Positions 52,773-61,214 of a stretch of DNA of 64,000 nucleotides are shown here, piece by piece. The DNA is taken from positions 62,001-126,000 of the forward strand of contig NZ_OBMQ01000005.1 of assembly GCF_900217795.1 (NCBI RefSeq). Direction: 5' to 3'. Positions within the stretch are counted from its first letter, which is position 1. Every line of letters starts with the position of its first letter. The notes beneath the pieces are model-generated. The model was not told the DNA's origin. It made no database searches and saw only the letters and a list, made by a program, of their open reading frames with translations. The stretch comes from Ureibacillus xyleni. GTDB taxonomy: Bacteria > Bacillota > Bacilli > Bacillales_A > Planococcaceae. A program made the translations under genes and the position numbers.

Positions 52773-53048
52773 TTAAACTGGGTAAACGGTTTTATGGTCA
52801 GCAAAAATAGATATTGTATTGTTGCCCTTATCAAAATGAACTATTCCCTCTGAAGAATAATACCAAGTTTTTTGATGTTCCCCTTCAACATGGAAAATAT
52901 TTAATTCATCGTGAAATTGCAATAAATTATTTGCAGACTCTTTATCCGCTGAAAATGAGATTTCCCATTCATTGTCTACAGGTTTAATTTGATATTCATT
53001 TGTTTCAAAGAAAAGTCTACTGCCAACCGTATGACGTACATATAACAT
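52773..53048 (-). CDS. Uncharacterised 91-residue protein in operon with pirin
   Basis: The ATG at 53048 begins immediately after the pirin stop codon and uses GGGGTGAAG inside that gene as ribosome-binding site. The 91-residue protein looks all-beta (MLYVRHTVGSRLFFETNEY, WYYSSEGIVHFDKGNN) with no membrane segment. I do not recognise the family. Position and coupling suggest a role with the pirin-like protein. Confidence 0.7.
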   Translation of the reverse strand: MLYVRHTVGSRLFFETNEYQIKPVDNEWEISFSADKESANNLLQFHDELNIFHVEGEHQKTWYYSSEGIVHFDKGNNTISIFADHKTVYPV

Positions 53049-53762
53049 TTATTCTTCACCCCCTGGAAGGTCGATTAAAAGAATAAATGAATCTTGTTTA
53101 GCTTGTAATGTGATTTCATGTAACTCTGTTATACGTGCATCGTCCCGTTCATTTAACGTTACTTCCTCATTAATCGTAAACGAGCCTTCAATAACAAAAA
53201 GATAGATTTTCCGTCCCACTTGTTGTTCAAATTGAATCTCTTTTCCCGCATCTACTTTAGACAAATACATCGTCAAGTCTTGATGAATACGTGCTACATG
53301 ATCTCCACCATTAGTTGATACAATAGGCAATAACTGATTCGTTAATTTTTTAGGATCAAATGAAATATCTTCGTAGGATGGAGTTAATTGTTTTTCATTC
53401 GGCATGAACCATAATTGTAAAATATGCGTTTCCTCATCTGATGTAGGATTAAATTCGGAATGAAGTACCCCAGTTCCAGCTGTCATCCTTTGAATATCCC
53501 CGAATTGAAGAATACCGACATTATTTAAACTATCCTCATGCTTTAATTGCCCTTTTAAAACGATGGAGACGATTTCTGCTTCTCTATGTGGGTGAATGCC
53601 AAACCCTTTTCCAGGTTGAATAATGTCGTCATTTAACACACGCAATGGTCCAAAATTAGTATTATCAGGATCGTAATAAGGGCCAAATGAAAAACTAAAA
53701 TTACTTACTAGCCAATCATTTTCAGCAGTAAAACGTTTAGTAGAAGGAGTATGTTGAATCAC
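53049..53762 (-). CDS. Pirin-family cupin protein
   Basis: AAAGGTG is best spaced for the GTG at 53762 (a GTG at 53771 overlaps it); 237 residues. The N-terminal cupin shows the pirin metal site: GIHPHREAEIVSIVLKG and GVLHSEFNPTSDEETHILQLWF, giving His-His-His-Glu ligands for Fe or similar. A second, degenerate cupin forms the C-terminal half. Pirins such as YhaK/YhhW can act as quercetin dioxygenases or redox sensors. The true substrate here is unknown. It is first in a two-gene unit. Confidence 0.92.
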   Translation of the reverse strand: MIQHTPSTKRFTAENDWLVSNFSFSFGPYYDPDNTNFGPLRVLNDDIIQPGKGFGIHPHREAEIVSIVLKGQLKHEDSLNNVGILQFGDIQRMTAGTGVLHSEFNPTSDEETHILQLWFMPNEKQLTPSYEDISFDPKKLTNQLLPIVSTNGGDHVARIHQDLTMYLSKVDAGKEIQFEQQVGRKIYLFVIEGSFTINEEVTLNERDDARITELHEITLQAKQDSFILLIDLPGGEE

Positions 53763-53887
53763 AATGATCACCTTTTATCATTTATTTTGAATTCAAGATA
53801 ATTATACAATATATAAGAGATAATTACCAAGAATATAGAAATTGGTTGTGTATACTAATATACATAAACTTTTTGAGGAGCTACTAA

Positions 53888-54583
53888 ATGAAATATAAAC
53901 AAATTGTACAAGGTCGGTTACTTAAGAGAGTTAACCGATTTATTGCTGAGGTAATTATTAACGGTAGTATAGAACGGGTCCATGTTAAAAATACAGGAAG
54001 ATTAAAAGAACTTCTTTATCCTGAGAATGCTGTAATTTTGGAAGCTAGTGATAACCCTAAAAGAACGACAAAGTATTCAATTATTGCGGCCAATAAAAAT
54101 AACAAATGGATTAATATCGATTCTCAAGCACCGAATGCAACTACCTTTGAGGCATTAAAGGAAGGGAAAATAAAAGAGATTGGAGAAGTGAGTTTACTAA
54201 AAAAGGAGGTAACATTCGGAGACTCACGATTTGATTTCTATTATGAAAAGGGGAATGAAAGAGGATTTTTAGAGGTGAAAGGTGTAACTTTGGAAAAGGA
54301 TGGGGTAGCTAGTTTTCCAGATGCACCTACTTTAAGGGGAACAAAACATGTACTCGAAATGTGCCAAGCAGTTCAAGAAGGGTATAAAGGGATAATTTTA
54401 TTTGTTATTCAAATGCAAGGATGCAAAAAGTTTGTACCGAATCAAGAAATGGATGCAAACTTTGCAAAAGCGCTTCAACAAGCCTCTCAACAAGGGGTGA
54501 AGATTATTGCCTATGATTCAATTGTTGAGGAAGATGGATTACTTTTGGACGAGCCAATTCCAGTGAACTTTGCACAGAAATAA
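53888..54583 (+). CDS. sfsA: SfsA (sugar fermentation stimulation) family protein
   Basis: The ATG at 53888 follows TGAGGAG; 231 residues. The N-terminal OB-like part reads GRLLKRVNRFIAEVIING and VHVKNTGRLKELL. The C-terminal nuclease-like part has GFLEVKGVTL and FPDAPTLRGTKH, typical of SfsA. PD-(D/E)XK-like residues (Asp, Glu-x-Lys) are present, so DNA binding or nuclease activity is possible; the role in sugar metabolism in E. coli is only genetic. Single-gene unit. Confidence 0.94.
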   Translation: MKYKQIVQGRLLKRVNRFIAEVIINGSIERVHVKNTGRLKELLYPENAVILEASDNPKRTTKYSIIAANKNNKWINIDSQAPNATTFEALKEGKIKEIGEVSLLKKEVTFGDSRFDFYYEKGNERGFLEVKGVTLEKDGVASFPDAPTLRGTKHVLEMCQAVQEGYKGIILFVIQMQGCKKFVPNQEMDANFAKALQQASQQGVKIIAYDSIVEEDGLLLDEPIPVNFAQK

Positions 54584-54584
54584 A

Positions 54585-54614
54585 AGGGGGACTATTTAGA
54601 AATAGCCCCCTAAG
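54585..54614. terminator. Bidirectional hairpin between sfsA and the Cys-His-Asn protein gene
   Basis: AGGGGGACTATTT / AAATAGCCCCCT has one mismatch and a tiny loop. The T run is best on the minus strand (TTTTATTT), serving the gene at 54623. Confidence 0.75.
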
Positions 54615-54622
54615 CACATACA

Positions 54623-56446
54623 TTATTGCGGGAAATGAAAGGCATAAATAAACTGTACAAAGTCTTCAAAAGGAAGAGAAGATTCACCAGGTAGTTCACC
54701 ATTTCCTGTTACACTTGTTCGAATAGATTTCCCCCAAATTTGTAAACTATCGTTATTTGGATTATAAAAATAAACACGAGTGACCCCTTTTGGATCGTTT
54801 TCAACTCGTTGGATAAGTATTGCATGGGCGCCAAGTACTTGACCTGAACGATTATAAATTGTGATGCCAACCGGTTGTGGTAATCCTTTGTTGACACTCG
54901 GGTTATTCGTAGGGTGATAATAATAATAAAAATTATCTAGGAAATTCAAATCGCTATAAATATCTGAAAACCCTGACCATATCCCCGTCATATGGAAAGC
55001 TGGATTAATCCACTTATGAGGATCTTGCCCACGTCCATCTGCAGCTTTTAACATTTCAAAGTAAATTGCATCAAGGTGTGGGACAACCAAATAAGAAATA
55101 AAATCAATATGGTCTTCATCTTCTAAAGGAATTAGTGAAAGTGCATTAGATGAGATTGTTTTCCCTTCAAAATCGATTGAAAAGTTGCCTGTCTTTAAAA
55201 ATTTATTCATCATATTTAACAACATAACCGGTTCTTTTTGTGACCAATAACTAATGGCTCTAGTTGATTGGCAAGTGGGATTAAACCCTTGCCCGATGCC
55301 CAATGGTGTACCTAAAATATTCACCATTTCAGATACGATTAGAGATTTTAAATAATCATTACCTCTTATTTCCTGTAATTTGTTAGTTCTAACGAGAATA
55401 TCTTCATGAATAGGTGACGTCATTAATTGTTCTAACTCATAGACAAACTCATTAGTAAATATATCCCTTTGTAATAAACAAAGTAATCCATAAATGCTTC
55501 TTCGAGTATCTATCGTAACCGAAGTTGATATAAGCGATAAAATAATGGGGAGATTTGACTTTAAATTGTCCCGTGATTTGTTATCGATTGTTAGCAAGTT
55601 TTCAAGCAAATGTTGTTTTTCATTGGCGGCAAATTTCAAGAAAACAACATGATAAGGGGAAACAAGACCTGTCTGCAACATTGAGGATTTTAGCTGATGT
55701 GCTTCCTTTACTAAGGCATTATCATCACAAGTTTTTAGTTTGTTTTCATAACTTTCTATAGTGCTCGTTGCCATTGTTGTTGGTGAATACACAGCTTTTT
55801 CGTAGCGAGTCAGTTTTGAGTCTGTTTCTTCTAGTCCGCCAGCTAATTTTTTAGCACTTGCAATCAGTTTTAATATTTTCTCTGTAACAATGGGTCTTTG
55901 CACAGCGAGATTATCAACTTCTTGGTAGAGGTTTTCAAATACCCTTTCTGAAAAACAATGTTCAGAAATAAATCTTAATATTTCTGACGCCTGTTCGTCT
56001 TTATAAAGTTGTTTTACTCGGTTTTCTTCCGTTTCTTTCATAATCAATAAATCAATATTTAAAGCCAAAACCTTCGTTAAAAACTCGGTTGCTTCGCCGG
56101 CTGTCATTTCTGGATGTATATATTCCCCTCTAGCAATTGCAAGGATTCTCAGTTCACTTAAGATCTCTGCTACCCCTGTCGTCCCTCCAGCTTGAAGAGT
56201 TCCTCTAACAAGTGTTGGATTTAGTTTTTTCACATCTTCCCATGGCTTTCCAATAAACAACCCAGAGGAATCAAAGAGATGTGCGTACCGATAAATCTTT
56301 TCCAATCCATTTGGTTCTTTCAAAAGATCTGAGGCAATGTCAAAAACGGTTTGCTGAAAAAACTTTTTACTTAGTAACGGTGCAAGCAATAGCTGTTGAA
56401 AGGCTTTTTGAAATGAATTCTCTGATGAGTAAAGGTAAAGTCCCAT
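54623..56446 (-). CDS. Uncharacterised protein with predicted Cys-His-Asn catalytic centre, paralogue 2
   Basis: The ATG at 56446 follows AAAGGAGG; 607 residues, no signal peptide or membrane segment. The N-terminal two thirds are helical. The C-terminal third has Cys392 in GIGQGFNPTCQSTRAIS, His541 in LGAHAILIQRV and Asn in VYFYNPNND, the order and spacing of a papain- or transglutaminase-like Cys-His-Asn/Asp triad. The paralogue at 56659 keeps all three blocks. The family is not recognised. It has its own promoter region and lies downstream of the ATP-grasp unit. Peptidase, amidase or acyl-transfer activity is inference. Confidence 0.8.
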   Translation of the reverse strand: MGLYLYSSENSFQKAFQQLLLAPLLSKKFFQQTVFDIASDLLKEPNGLEKIYRYAHLFDSSGLFIGKPWEDVKKLNPTLVRGTLQAGGTTGVAEILSELRILAIARGEYIHPEMTAGEATEFLTKVLALNIDLLIMKETEENRVKQLYKDEQASEILRFISEHCFSERVFENLYQEVDNLAVQRPIVTEKILKLIASAKKLAGGLEETDSKLTRYEKAVYSPTTMATSTIESYENKLKTCDDNALVKEAHQLKSSMLQTGLVSPYHVVFLKFAANEKQHLLENLLTIDNKSRDNLKSNLPIILSLISTSVTIDTRRSIYGLLCLLQRDIFTNEFVYELEQLMTSPIHEDILVRTNKLQEIRGNDYLKSLIVSEMVNILGTPLGIGQGFNPTCQSTRAISYWSQKEPVMLLNMMNKFLKTGNFSIDFEGKTISSNALSLIPLEDEDHIDFISYLVVPHLDAIYFEMLKAADGRGQDPHKWINPAFHMTGIWSGFSDIYSDLNFLDNFYYYYHPTNNPSVNKGLPQPVGITIYNRSGQVLGAHAILIQRVENDPKGVTRVYFYNPNNDSLQIWGKSIRTSVTGNGELPGESSLPFEDFVQFIYAFHFPQ

Positions 56447-56546
56447 TTGTTCGTCCTCCTTTCAGCAATTTCCAAAAGTGCAATCTAAGTTGGTTAAAAA
56501 CTTCTTATTTTAGAATATTTAAAATTTTGATTAATGTACCATGAAA

Positions 56547-56569
56547 TAAATACTATTTCAAATTGTTTT
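56547..56569 (-). promoter_or_regulatory. Promoter region element shared with the ATP-grasp gene
   Basis: On the plus strand AAATACTATT is followed directly by TCAAATTGTTT. The same two blocks occur upstream of the ATP-grasp gene (59979-60019), there split by a palindromic insert. On the minus strand a possible promoter is TTGAAA, 17 bp, TACATT. Confidence 0.5.
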
Positions 56570-56584
56570 AACTCTTTAGGAATA

Positions 56585-56616
56585 AAAAAGACCTCGAAAA
56601 AATTTCGGGTCTTTTG
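56585..56616 (-). terminator. Terminator of the ATP-grasp operon
   Basis: The minus strand reads AAAAGACCCGAAA / TTTTCGAGGTCTTTTTT (one mismatch, short loop with T run), 45-70 bp past the stop of the gene at 56659. Confidence 0.8.
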
Positions 56617-56658
56617 TCTAATTGTTTATTAAAATGTATGATTTAGGAAGCTATCTTA

Positions 56659-58683
56659 TTATGCCCATTCATAATTTTTGCCCCAACTTTCCCTTGCCAA
56701 AGTTTCCACTTTTTCAACGATCGTTTCTTCTACGATATAAGCATCACCTTGTTCATATGGGTTGTAATGATATGCATACATTCTTGAAACAAATTCATGG
56801 AACGGTAAGGATGACTCCCCTTCAAGCTCGCCAAAGCCAGACACGCTTGCTTTAATATTTTGCCCCCAATTTTGTGTGCCATCATTATTCGGATTGTAGA
56901 AGTAAATTCGGCACTCGCCATGTTGATCTTTTTCGATTCTTTGGATAGAAACAGCGTGAAGACCAAGTAGTTCTCCGTGTACATTTGTTAAGAAGATGCC
57001 TACAGGATTTGGATAAAGCATTTTGTAGCCTTCATTGTAGTCAGGATGATGTGTTGCATAGAAGAGTTTTACGAATGAAGAATAGTTTGTAACATTTAAT
57101 GTAAGTGGATCAATAACATTAATAAAACCACTTGGAATCCATTCACCATAAAATTCACGGTTAACCCATTTATGGCCGTCTTCACCGCGAAGAAGAGTAC
57201 GTTTCATCATTTCGGTATAAATTTTATCAAGGTGTGGAACTAGAAGAATAGAAACTGGGTCTAAATCTTGTAGGTTTTGAGTTGCAACACCATCAAGAAG
57301 AAGACTCGAATTTATTAGTTCTCCTTCAAAAGCCATTTCAATGTTATTATCACGGATTGCACTTGTAATCAATGTAAAAAGTTTATCAATATCATATTGT
57401 GCCCAAAGAGAAATTGCTCTAGCAGATTGGCAAATTGGATTTACCCCTTGCCCGATACCTAAAGGCTGCCCAAGAACACTTACTACTCCAGCTACTAATA
57501 TACCATTGATGCTAATGCCATTTAATCCATTTACATAGTTTGATAGCGCAATTTTCACTTCTGCATGAATAGGTAGTTCAAACAACTGTCGTATTGCAGG
57601 AATTAGCGACTCTAGTTTGAGAACTCCGCGATTTAGCATTTTAGAAAGACCATAAATTGCTTGCTTTGTTTCAGGGTAAATAGACAGCTGAATAATATCA
57701 TGAATTAATTCTTTATTTTCGTTAAAACTTGTCACACCTGTTTCTGATAAAAGCAATGCACTCGGAATAATTTCTTGATACTTTCGATTTAAGAAACGAA
57801 GGAGTATTGCATGATAAGGTGAAACGAGACCAGTTTCGTACATTGATTCTGCAAATAGCTCTGCCTCACTAATTAATTCTTCTTTTGAAGCTTGTTCTAA
57901 TTTCAATCTATATTCTCTTTGGCCAGCAGCTTCTTCACTTAATGGTGTTGGAGTATCTGTAGCTCGAGAGTACTTTTCTAGTTCCTCAACAATTTTACTA
58001 TCAATCTCGTCATTGATTAGTAACTTAGAATTTTCGATTAACTCAATGATTCTCCTCGTTAAAATAGGACGTTGGACAGTCATTCGATTTATTTCCTGAA
58101 CCATTTGCTCTGCCACTGATTCAAATGAAAGTTCTTGTCGGAGGTAGGTAAATAAATTTTGAGCTCTTATTAGATGTTCTTCTAGTTCAGTTTCTTGTTC
58201 CTCAGGGAAGAGTAAATCAAGATTTAGAGCTAAAACTTCATTAAGGAATGAACTTGCATGCTCTGGACTTAAACTTTCATGTTGATAAGTCCCTTTTGCA
58301 ATTGCAAGCATTCTCATTTCGCTTAAAAGTTCAAGAATTGAGTAGATTCCTCTAAGTCTAAGTGAACCTCCTACAAAGGGAGGTTGTAATTTTGTTGGGT
58401 CTTCCCAATCTCCATCAAGGAAAACACCTGCTTGGTCAAATAAATGAGCATATTTAAAGAGCACTGACATTCCTTCACTAGTGGATGCCAGCTCGTTTGC
58501 TAATTGGTAAACATCCGTTTGATATAAGCTTTTTGCAAAGGGTTTTGCTTGATTTAATGTATCAAGAGCCGATTCAAATTTCACCTCTAAAGGGCTGATT
58601 TTATTTGCAATCGGTTTTTTTCTAGTAGTTGCTTTTCTTTTAGGGGCAGTAGTTGTCTTTCTTTCTTTTATTACCGTATTCAT
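56659..58683 (-). CDS. Uncharacterised protein with predicted Cys-His-Asn catalytic centre, paralogue 1
   Basis: AAGGAG sits before the ATG at 58683; a GTG at 58695 overlaps that site. The product has 674 residues. Residues 1-27 are very basic (ERKTTTAPKRKATTRKKP), a tail the paralogue lacks. Helical blocks shared with it include YAHLFDQAGVFL, TVQRPILT and TGLVSPYHAILL. The C-terminal third has Cys418 in GIGQGVNPICQSARAIS, His576 in LGLHAVSIQRI and Asn597 in IYFYNPNND. About 25 extra acidic residues follow the shared end. It lies 15 bp after the ATP-grasp gene, so the two are co-transcribed. The family is not recognised. Confidence 0.8.
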   Translation of the reverse strand: MNTVIKERKTTTAPKRKATTRKKPIANKISPLEVKFESALDTLNQAKPFAKSLYQTDVYQLANELASTSEGMSVLFKYAHLFDQAGVFLDGDWEDPTKLQPPFVGGSLRLRGIYSILELLSEMRMLAIAKGTYQHESLSPEHASSFLNEVLALNLDLLFPEEQETELEEHLIRAQNLFTYLRQELSFESVAEQMVQEINRMTVQRPILTRRIIELIENSKLLINDEIDSKIVEELEKYSRATDTPTPLSEEAAGQREYRLKLEQASKEELISEAELFAESMYETGLVSPYHAILLRFLNRKYQEIIPSALLLSETGVTSFNENKELIHDIIQLSIYPETKQAIYGLSKMLNRGVLKLESLIPAIRQLFELPIHAEVKIALSNYVNGLNGISINGILVAGVVSVLGQPLGIGQGVNPICQSARAISLWAQYDIDKLFTLITSAIRDNNIEMAFEGELINSSLLLDGVATQNLQDLDPVSILLVPHLDKIYTEMMKRTLLRGEDGHKWVNREFYGEWIPSGFINVIDPLTLNVTNYSSFVKLFYATHHPDYNEGYKMLYPNPVGIFLTNVHGELLGLHAVSIQRIEKDQHGECRIYFYNPNNDGTQNWGQNIKASVSGFGELEGESSLPFHEFVSRMYAYHYNPYEQGDAYIVEETIVEKVETLARESWGKNYEWA

Positions 58684-58698
58684 TCTTTGAACCACTCC

Positions 58699-59925
58699 TT
58701 ATAAGTAGAAATTATGTTTTTCATATTCTTCTAAAAGGCTTCGCATCTCAGTGCTATCTTCGCCGAAAAAGTAAATTGATCCATAATGATTTCCAAATCC
58801 AACTCGTTCAGCTACTTTCGCCGTTGTAGGTATGAACATATTGTGTTTTAAGAAATACGGATGTTCCTTCAGTTCATCAGGGATATTGAGCTTTGAAATA
58901 GATTTTACTTTTGGATAAACCATCAAATTTCCGGAATGCCCTTTTGCAGAGACAACTTCTTCTGGGAAAAAGGCATTTAATTCTTCCTCCGTTGTTTCAG
59001 GATCGCAGCATAATATTTGCCCTTGATATGGACTAAATCCATAAACTCTTTCGATATGCTCAAAAATATGACCGCCTGGAATACGTGCAGCTACCTCACC
59101 GAAATAAATTGTTCCATCTGGTGTGATGAAGAATTCCGGGTGTAAGATTCCATTTTCTACTTCAAAAGCACTCACAAGTTTTTCAATTTGTTCTCTAATT
59201 TGTGGTCTCCATTGTTCAAGACTAGGAGATGCAGGGACAAAATTGGAATGTCCAAGTTTAACGTATTCCGTAATGTTTAGGAAGTGTACTTTACCGTTAT
59301 GAATAAATGCCTCACAAGAAAATTCTTGACCTTCTAAATGGCTTTCCATAAGGAGAGGGAATTCAGAATCGTCTATTTCCTCAATATCTTCTCTCTTTTT
59401 AATCATTCGATGACCAACAGTCCCAGCCTTATCAAAGGGTTTTACATGGATAGGCTCGTAATTTTCCTCATCCATATTTAATAAAGCTTCATTCATTCGT
59501 TTTAGGAAGTGTGCCACATCTTCTTTAGTGAAAGCTTCCTCAAAGACTCCAACACGAAGTCCAGCTAAGTGGGCTCTTCGTTTCATTAAAGATTTGTCCC
59601 GTAGTAGTAAGGATTTATTAAAGATTCTAGGATTTTCCCAAAGTAATGAATTTAACATACCTGCCCATTCAACTGTCTCTTCATATATAGGAACTGCAAC
59701 TTTTGTTTTAAAATCTTTTAGTTGTTCATAAAGCTCCATTGAGTGCTCAATTGGAACATTGAATTGCCATGGTACAAATTGTATCCCGTTTTTATCAGCA
59801 AAAGGCTTAAATTCAGGAGGACCAACAACGACATACGGGCGGTTCATTTTATCGATCGCCTCTATCGCCTGTAAACTCCATCCTAAAAGTGCTGTTGTTT
59901 TTTCGTGAATTTGTTTCATCTCCAT
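58699..59925 (-). CDS. ATP-grasp ligase-like protein
   Basis: The ATG at 59925 follows GGCAGG; 408 residues. The ATP-grasp features are HVKPFDKAGTVGH (nucleotide Lys162 region), MESHLEGQEFSCEAFI (the conserved hinge and EG-E motif), ILHPEFFITPDGTIYFGE and VAARIPGGH (Mg-binding Glu277 and the N/R-x-GG-like loop). This is the carboxylate-amine ligase group (carbamoyl-phosphate-synthase L-chain/PurK/LysX-like), which makes amide or peptide bonds through acyl phosphates. It heads an operon with a Cys-His-Asn protein and faces a GNAT gene. The product is unknown. Confidence 0.85.
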   Translation of the reverse strand: MEMKQIHEKTTALLGWSLQAIEAIDKMNRPYVVVGPPEFKPFADKNGIQFVPWQFNVPIEHSMELYEQLKDFKTKVAVPIYEETVEWAGMLNSLLWENPRIFNKSLLLRDKSLMKRRAHLAGLRVGVFEEAFTKEDVAHFLKRMNEALLNMDEENYEPIHVKPFDKAGTVGHRMIKKREDIEEIDDSEFPLLMESHLEGQEFSCEAFIHNGKVHFLNITEYVKLGHSNFVPASPSLEQWRPQIREQIEKLVSAFEVENGILHPEFFITPDGTIYFGEVAARIPGGHIFEHIERVYGFSPYQGQILCCDPETTEEELNAFFPEEVVSAKGHSGNLMVYPKVKSISKLNIPDELKEHPYFLKHNMFIPTTAKVAERVGFGNHYGSIYFFGEDSTEMRSLLEEYEKHNFYL

Positions 59926-59978
59926 AATTCAACCTGCCTTTTGAAATGTATTGTAAAAATTAGCAAATAAAACATTGC

Positions 59979-60019
59979 AAATACTATTTTACTGATAATA
60001 ATCAGAATTCAAATTGTTT
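59979..60019 (-). promoter_or_regulatory. Shared promoter-region element of the ATP-grasp operon
   Basis: AAATACTATT and TTCAAATTGTTT match the element at 56547-56569, but an 18-bp segment with the palindrome CTGATAATAATCAG lies between them. This suggests common control, with an extra operator on this copy. Confidence 0.45.
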
Positions 60020-60139
60020 CGACAAATGATTTCAATATTCTTACAAAATTTAATGTGTGTAATATTTTCTTAACAATTTTTTAAAAATCAAATTACCAAT
60101 TTGATGGTAGAATAGGTCTTGCTCAATATTCAGATTTAA

Positions 60140-60799
60140 ATGAAAATTGAAGTATTACCGGAACAAAAGGGGTATGTTACATTGCTAATGCAAAGAGGAG
60201 AAAGTTTAAAGGCAAGCTTAATCGAGGAAGTATTTAGTACTAGTAACTGGTTTAATAGGTTGAGAGAGTATTTCCCAGAGAGAGAAATGAAATCAAAAGA
60301 GCACTTTGAAATACTTTTTCAAGAACAAGCAATGTATCAACTAATGGAAGGCCCAGATTATATTGTGGTTTATTTTGAGCAGCAAGATTATATTTTCATC
60401 GACTATATTTTAGTTTCTGGGACAAATCGAGGTAAAGGTGTCGGCAGTATAGTACTAAACGAATTAAAGAGTAAGGGAAAAGCAATAATTCTTGAAGTTG
60501 AACCTATTTGCATGGATGATCCAGATTCGGAAAAACGAGTGCGATTTTATGAACGCCATAACTTCGAAAAAATGGATATTGGGTATGAGAGGATCCATAA
60601 TGTAACAAGTGAGTTGAACAAGATGGATATTTATTGCTGGTCTCAATCACCTGTTTCAGAAAAATGGGTACTAGATCGAATGAAGGAAATCTATACAGAG
60701 GTTCATGCTTACAAAGTAAAAGAAATTTACGGTCGCAATCCGCAGCCAGTCTCTGAAGTTCTTTGGCTTAAAGGAAGTATTGAAAAATTAGCTCAATAA
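60140..60799 (+). CDS. GNAT-family N-acetyltransferase-like protein
   Basis: The ATG at 60140 has no clear ribosome-binding site, so translation may be weak, leaderless or start elsewhere. The 219-residue protein has a GNAT core: DYILVSGTNRGKGVGSIVLNEL is motif A with the pyrophosphate loop R-G-K-G-V-G, followed by ILEVEP and RVRFYERHNFEKM (motif B). These use acetyl-CoA to acetylate amines; the substrate is unknown. It is divergent from the ATP-grasp operon over 214 bp and may belong to the same pathway. Confidence 0.85.
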   Translation: MKIEVLPEQKGYVTLLMQRGESLKASLIEEVFSTSNWFNRLREYFPEREMKSKEHFEILFQEQAMYQLMEGPDYIVVYFEQQDYIFIDYILVSGTNRGKGVGSIVLNELKSKGKAIILEVEPICMDDPDSEKRVRFYERHNFEKMDIGYERIHNVTSELNKMDIYCWSQSPVSEKWVLDRMKEIYTEVHAYKVKEIYGRNPQPVSEVLWLKGSIEKLAQ

Positions 60800-61214
60800 T
60801 GTCTAACGGAAAATTATTTAACAAAAATATTAAATAAATAATATAAATCTGCACTTCTTTTATAGAGGTGCAGTTTTTTTCCTTATTTTTAGGAATACCT
60901 AATCATCTACCTCTTAAGACAGTATCCTCCTTCATATGTATCTAATCCTTTTTAAACACATCTCGATTATTAAAATTTCCTATCACCTAAGAATTCAACA
61001 TTTCAACCTTCTCTGAATGAAAAAATCTATGAAGTTAAGAAGAAAATTATTATTTTATGTCATCTTTCTCTTATTATAGGGTAGGTTATTAATGATTATT
61101 GATTATATAAATGCTAAATTATAGTAAAAAATAATATACTACTTCTATCGTTAACTAGGTTATAATAACCATATTAATAAACTAAAAGTACTGCTATCTC
61201 GAAGGGGGATAATG
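60800..61214. other. Intergenic region before the HD-GYP gene
   Basis: It holds the GNAT-gene terminator (60849-60880) and then about 330 bp of AT-rich DNA without a credible gene; a 10-codon minus-strand frame near 60920-60990 with a weak AAGGA was noted only. The promoter of the HD-GYP gene should lie near its right end. Confidence 0.5.
60849..60880 (+). terminator. Intrinsic terminator after the GNAT gene
   Basis: CTGCACTTC / GAGGTGCAG (one G-T pair) with a 7-nt loop is followed by TTTTTTT. Confidence 0.85.

Noticed and set aside
54623-60799. Assigning the ATP-grasp cluster to a named natural-product pathway
   Set aside because: No carrier protein, precursor peptide, transporter or resistance gene is visible in the cluster, so naming a product would be guesswork.
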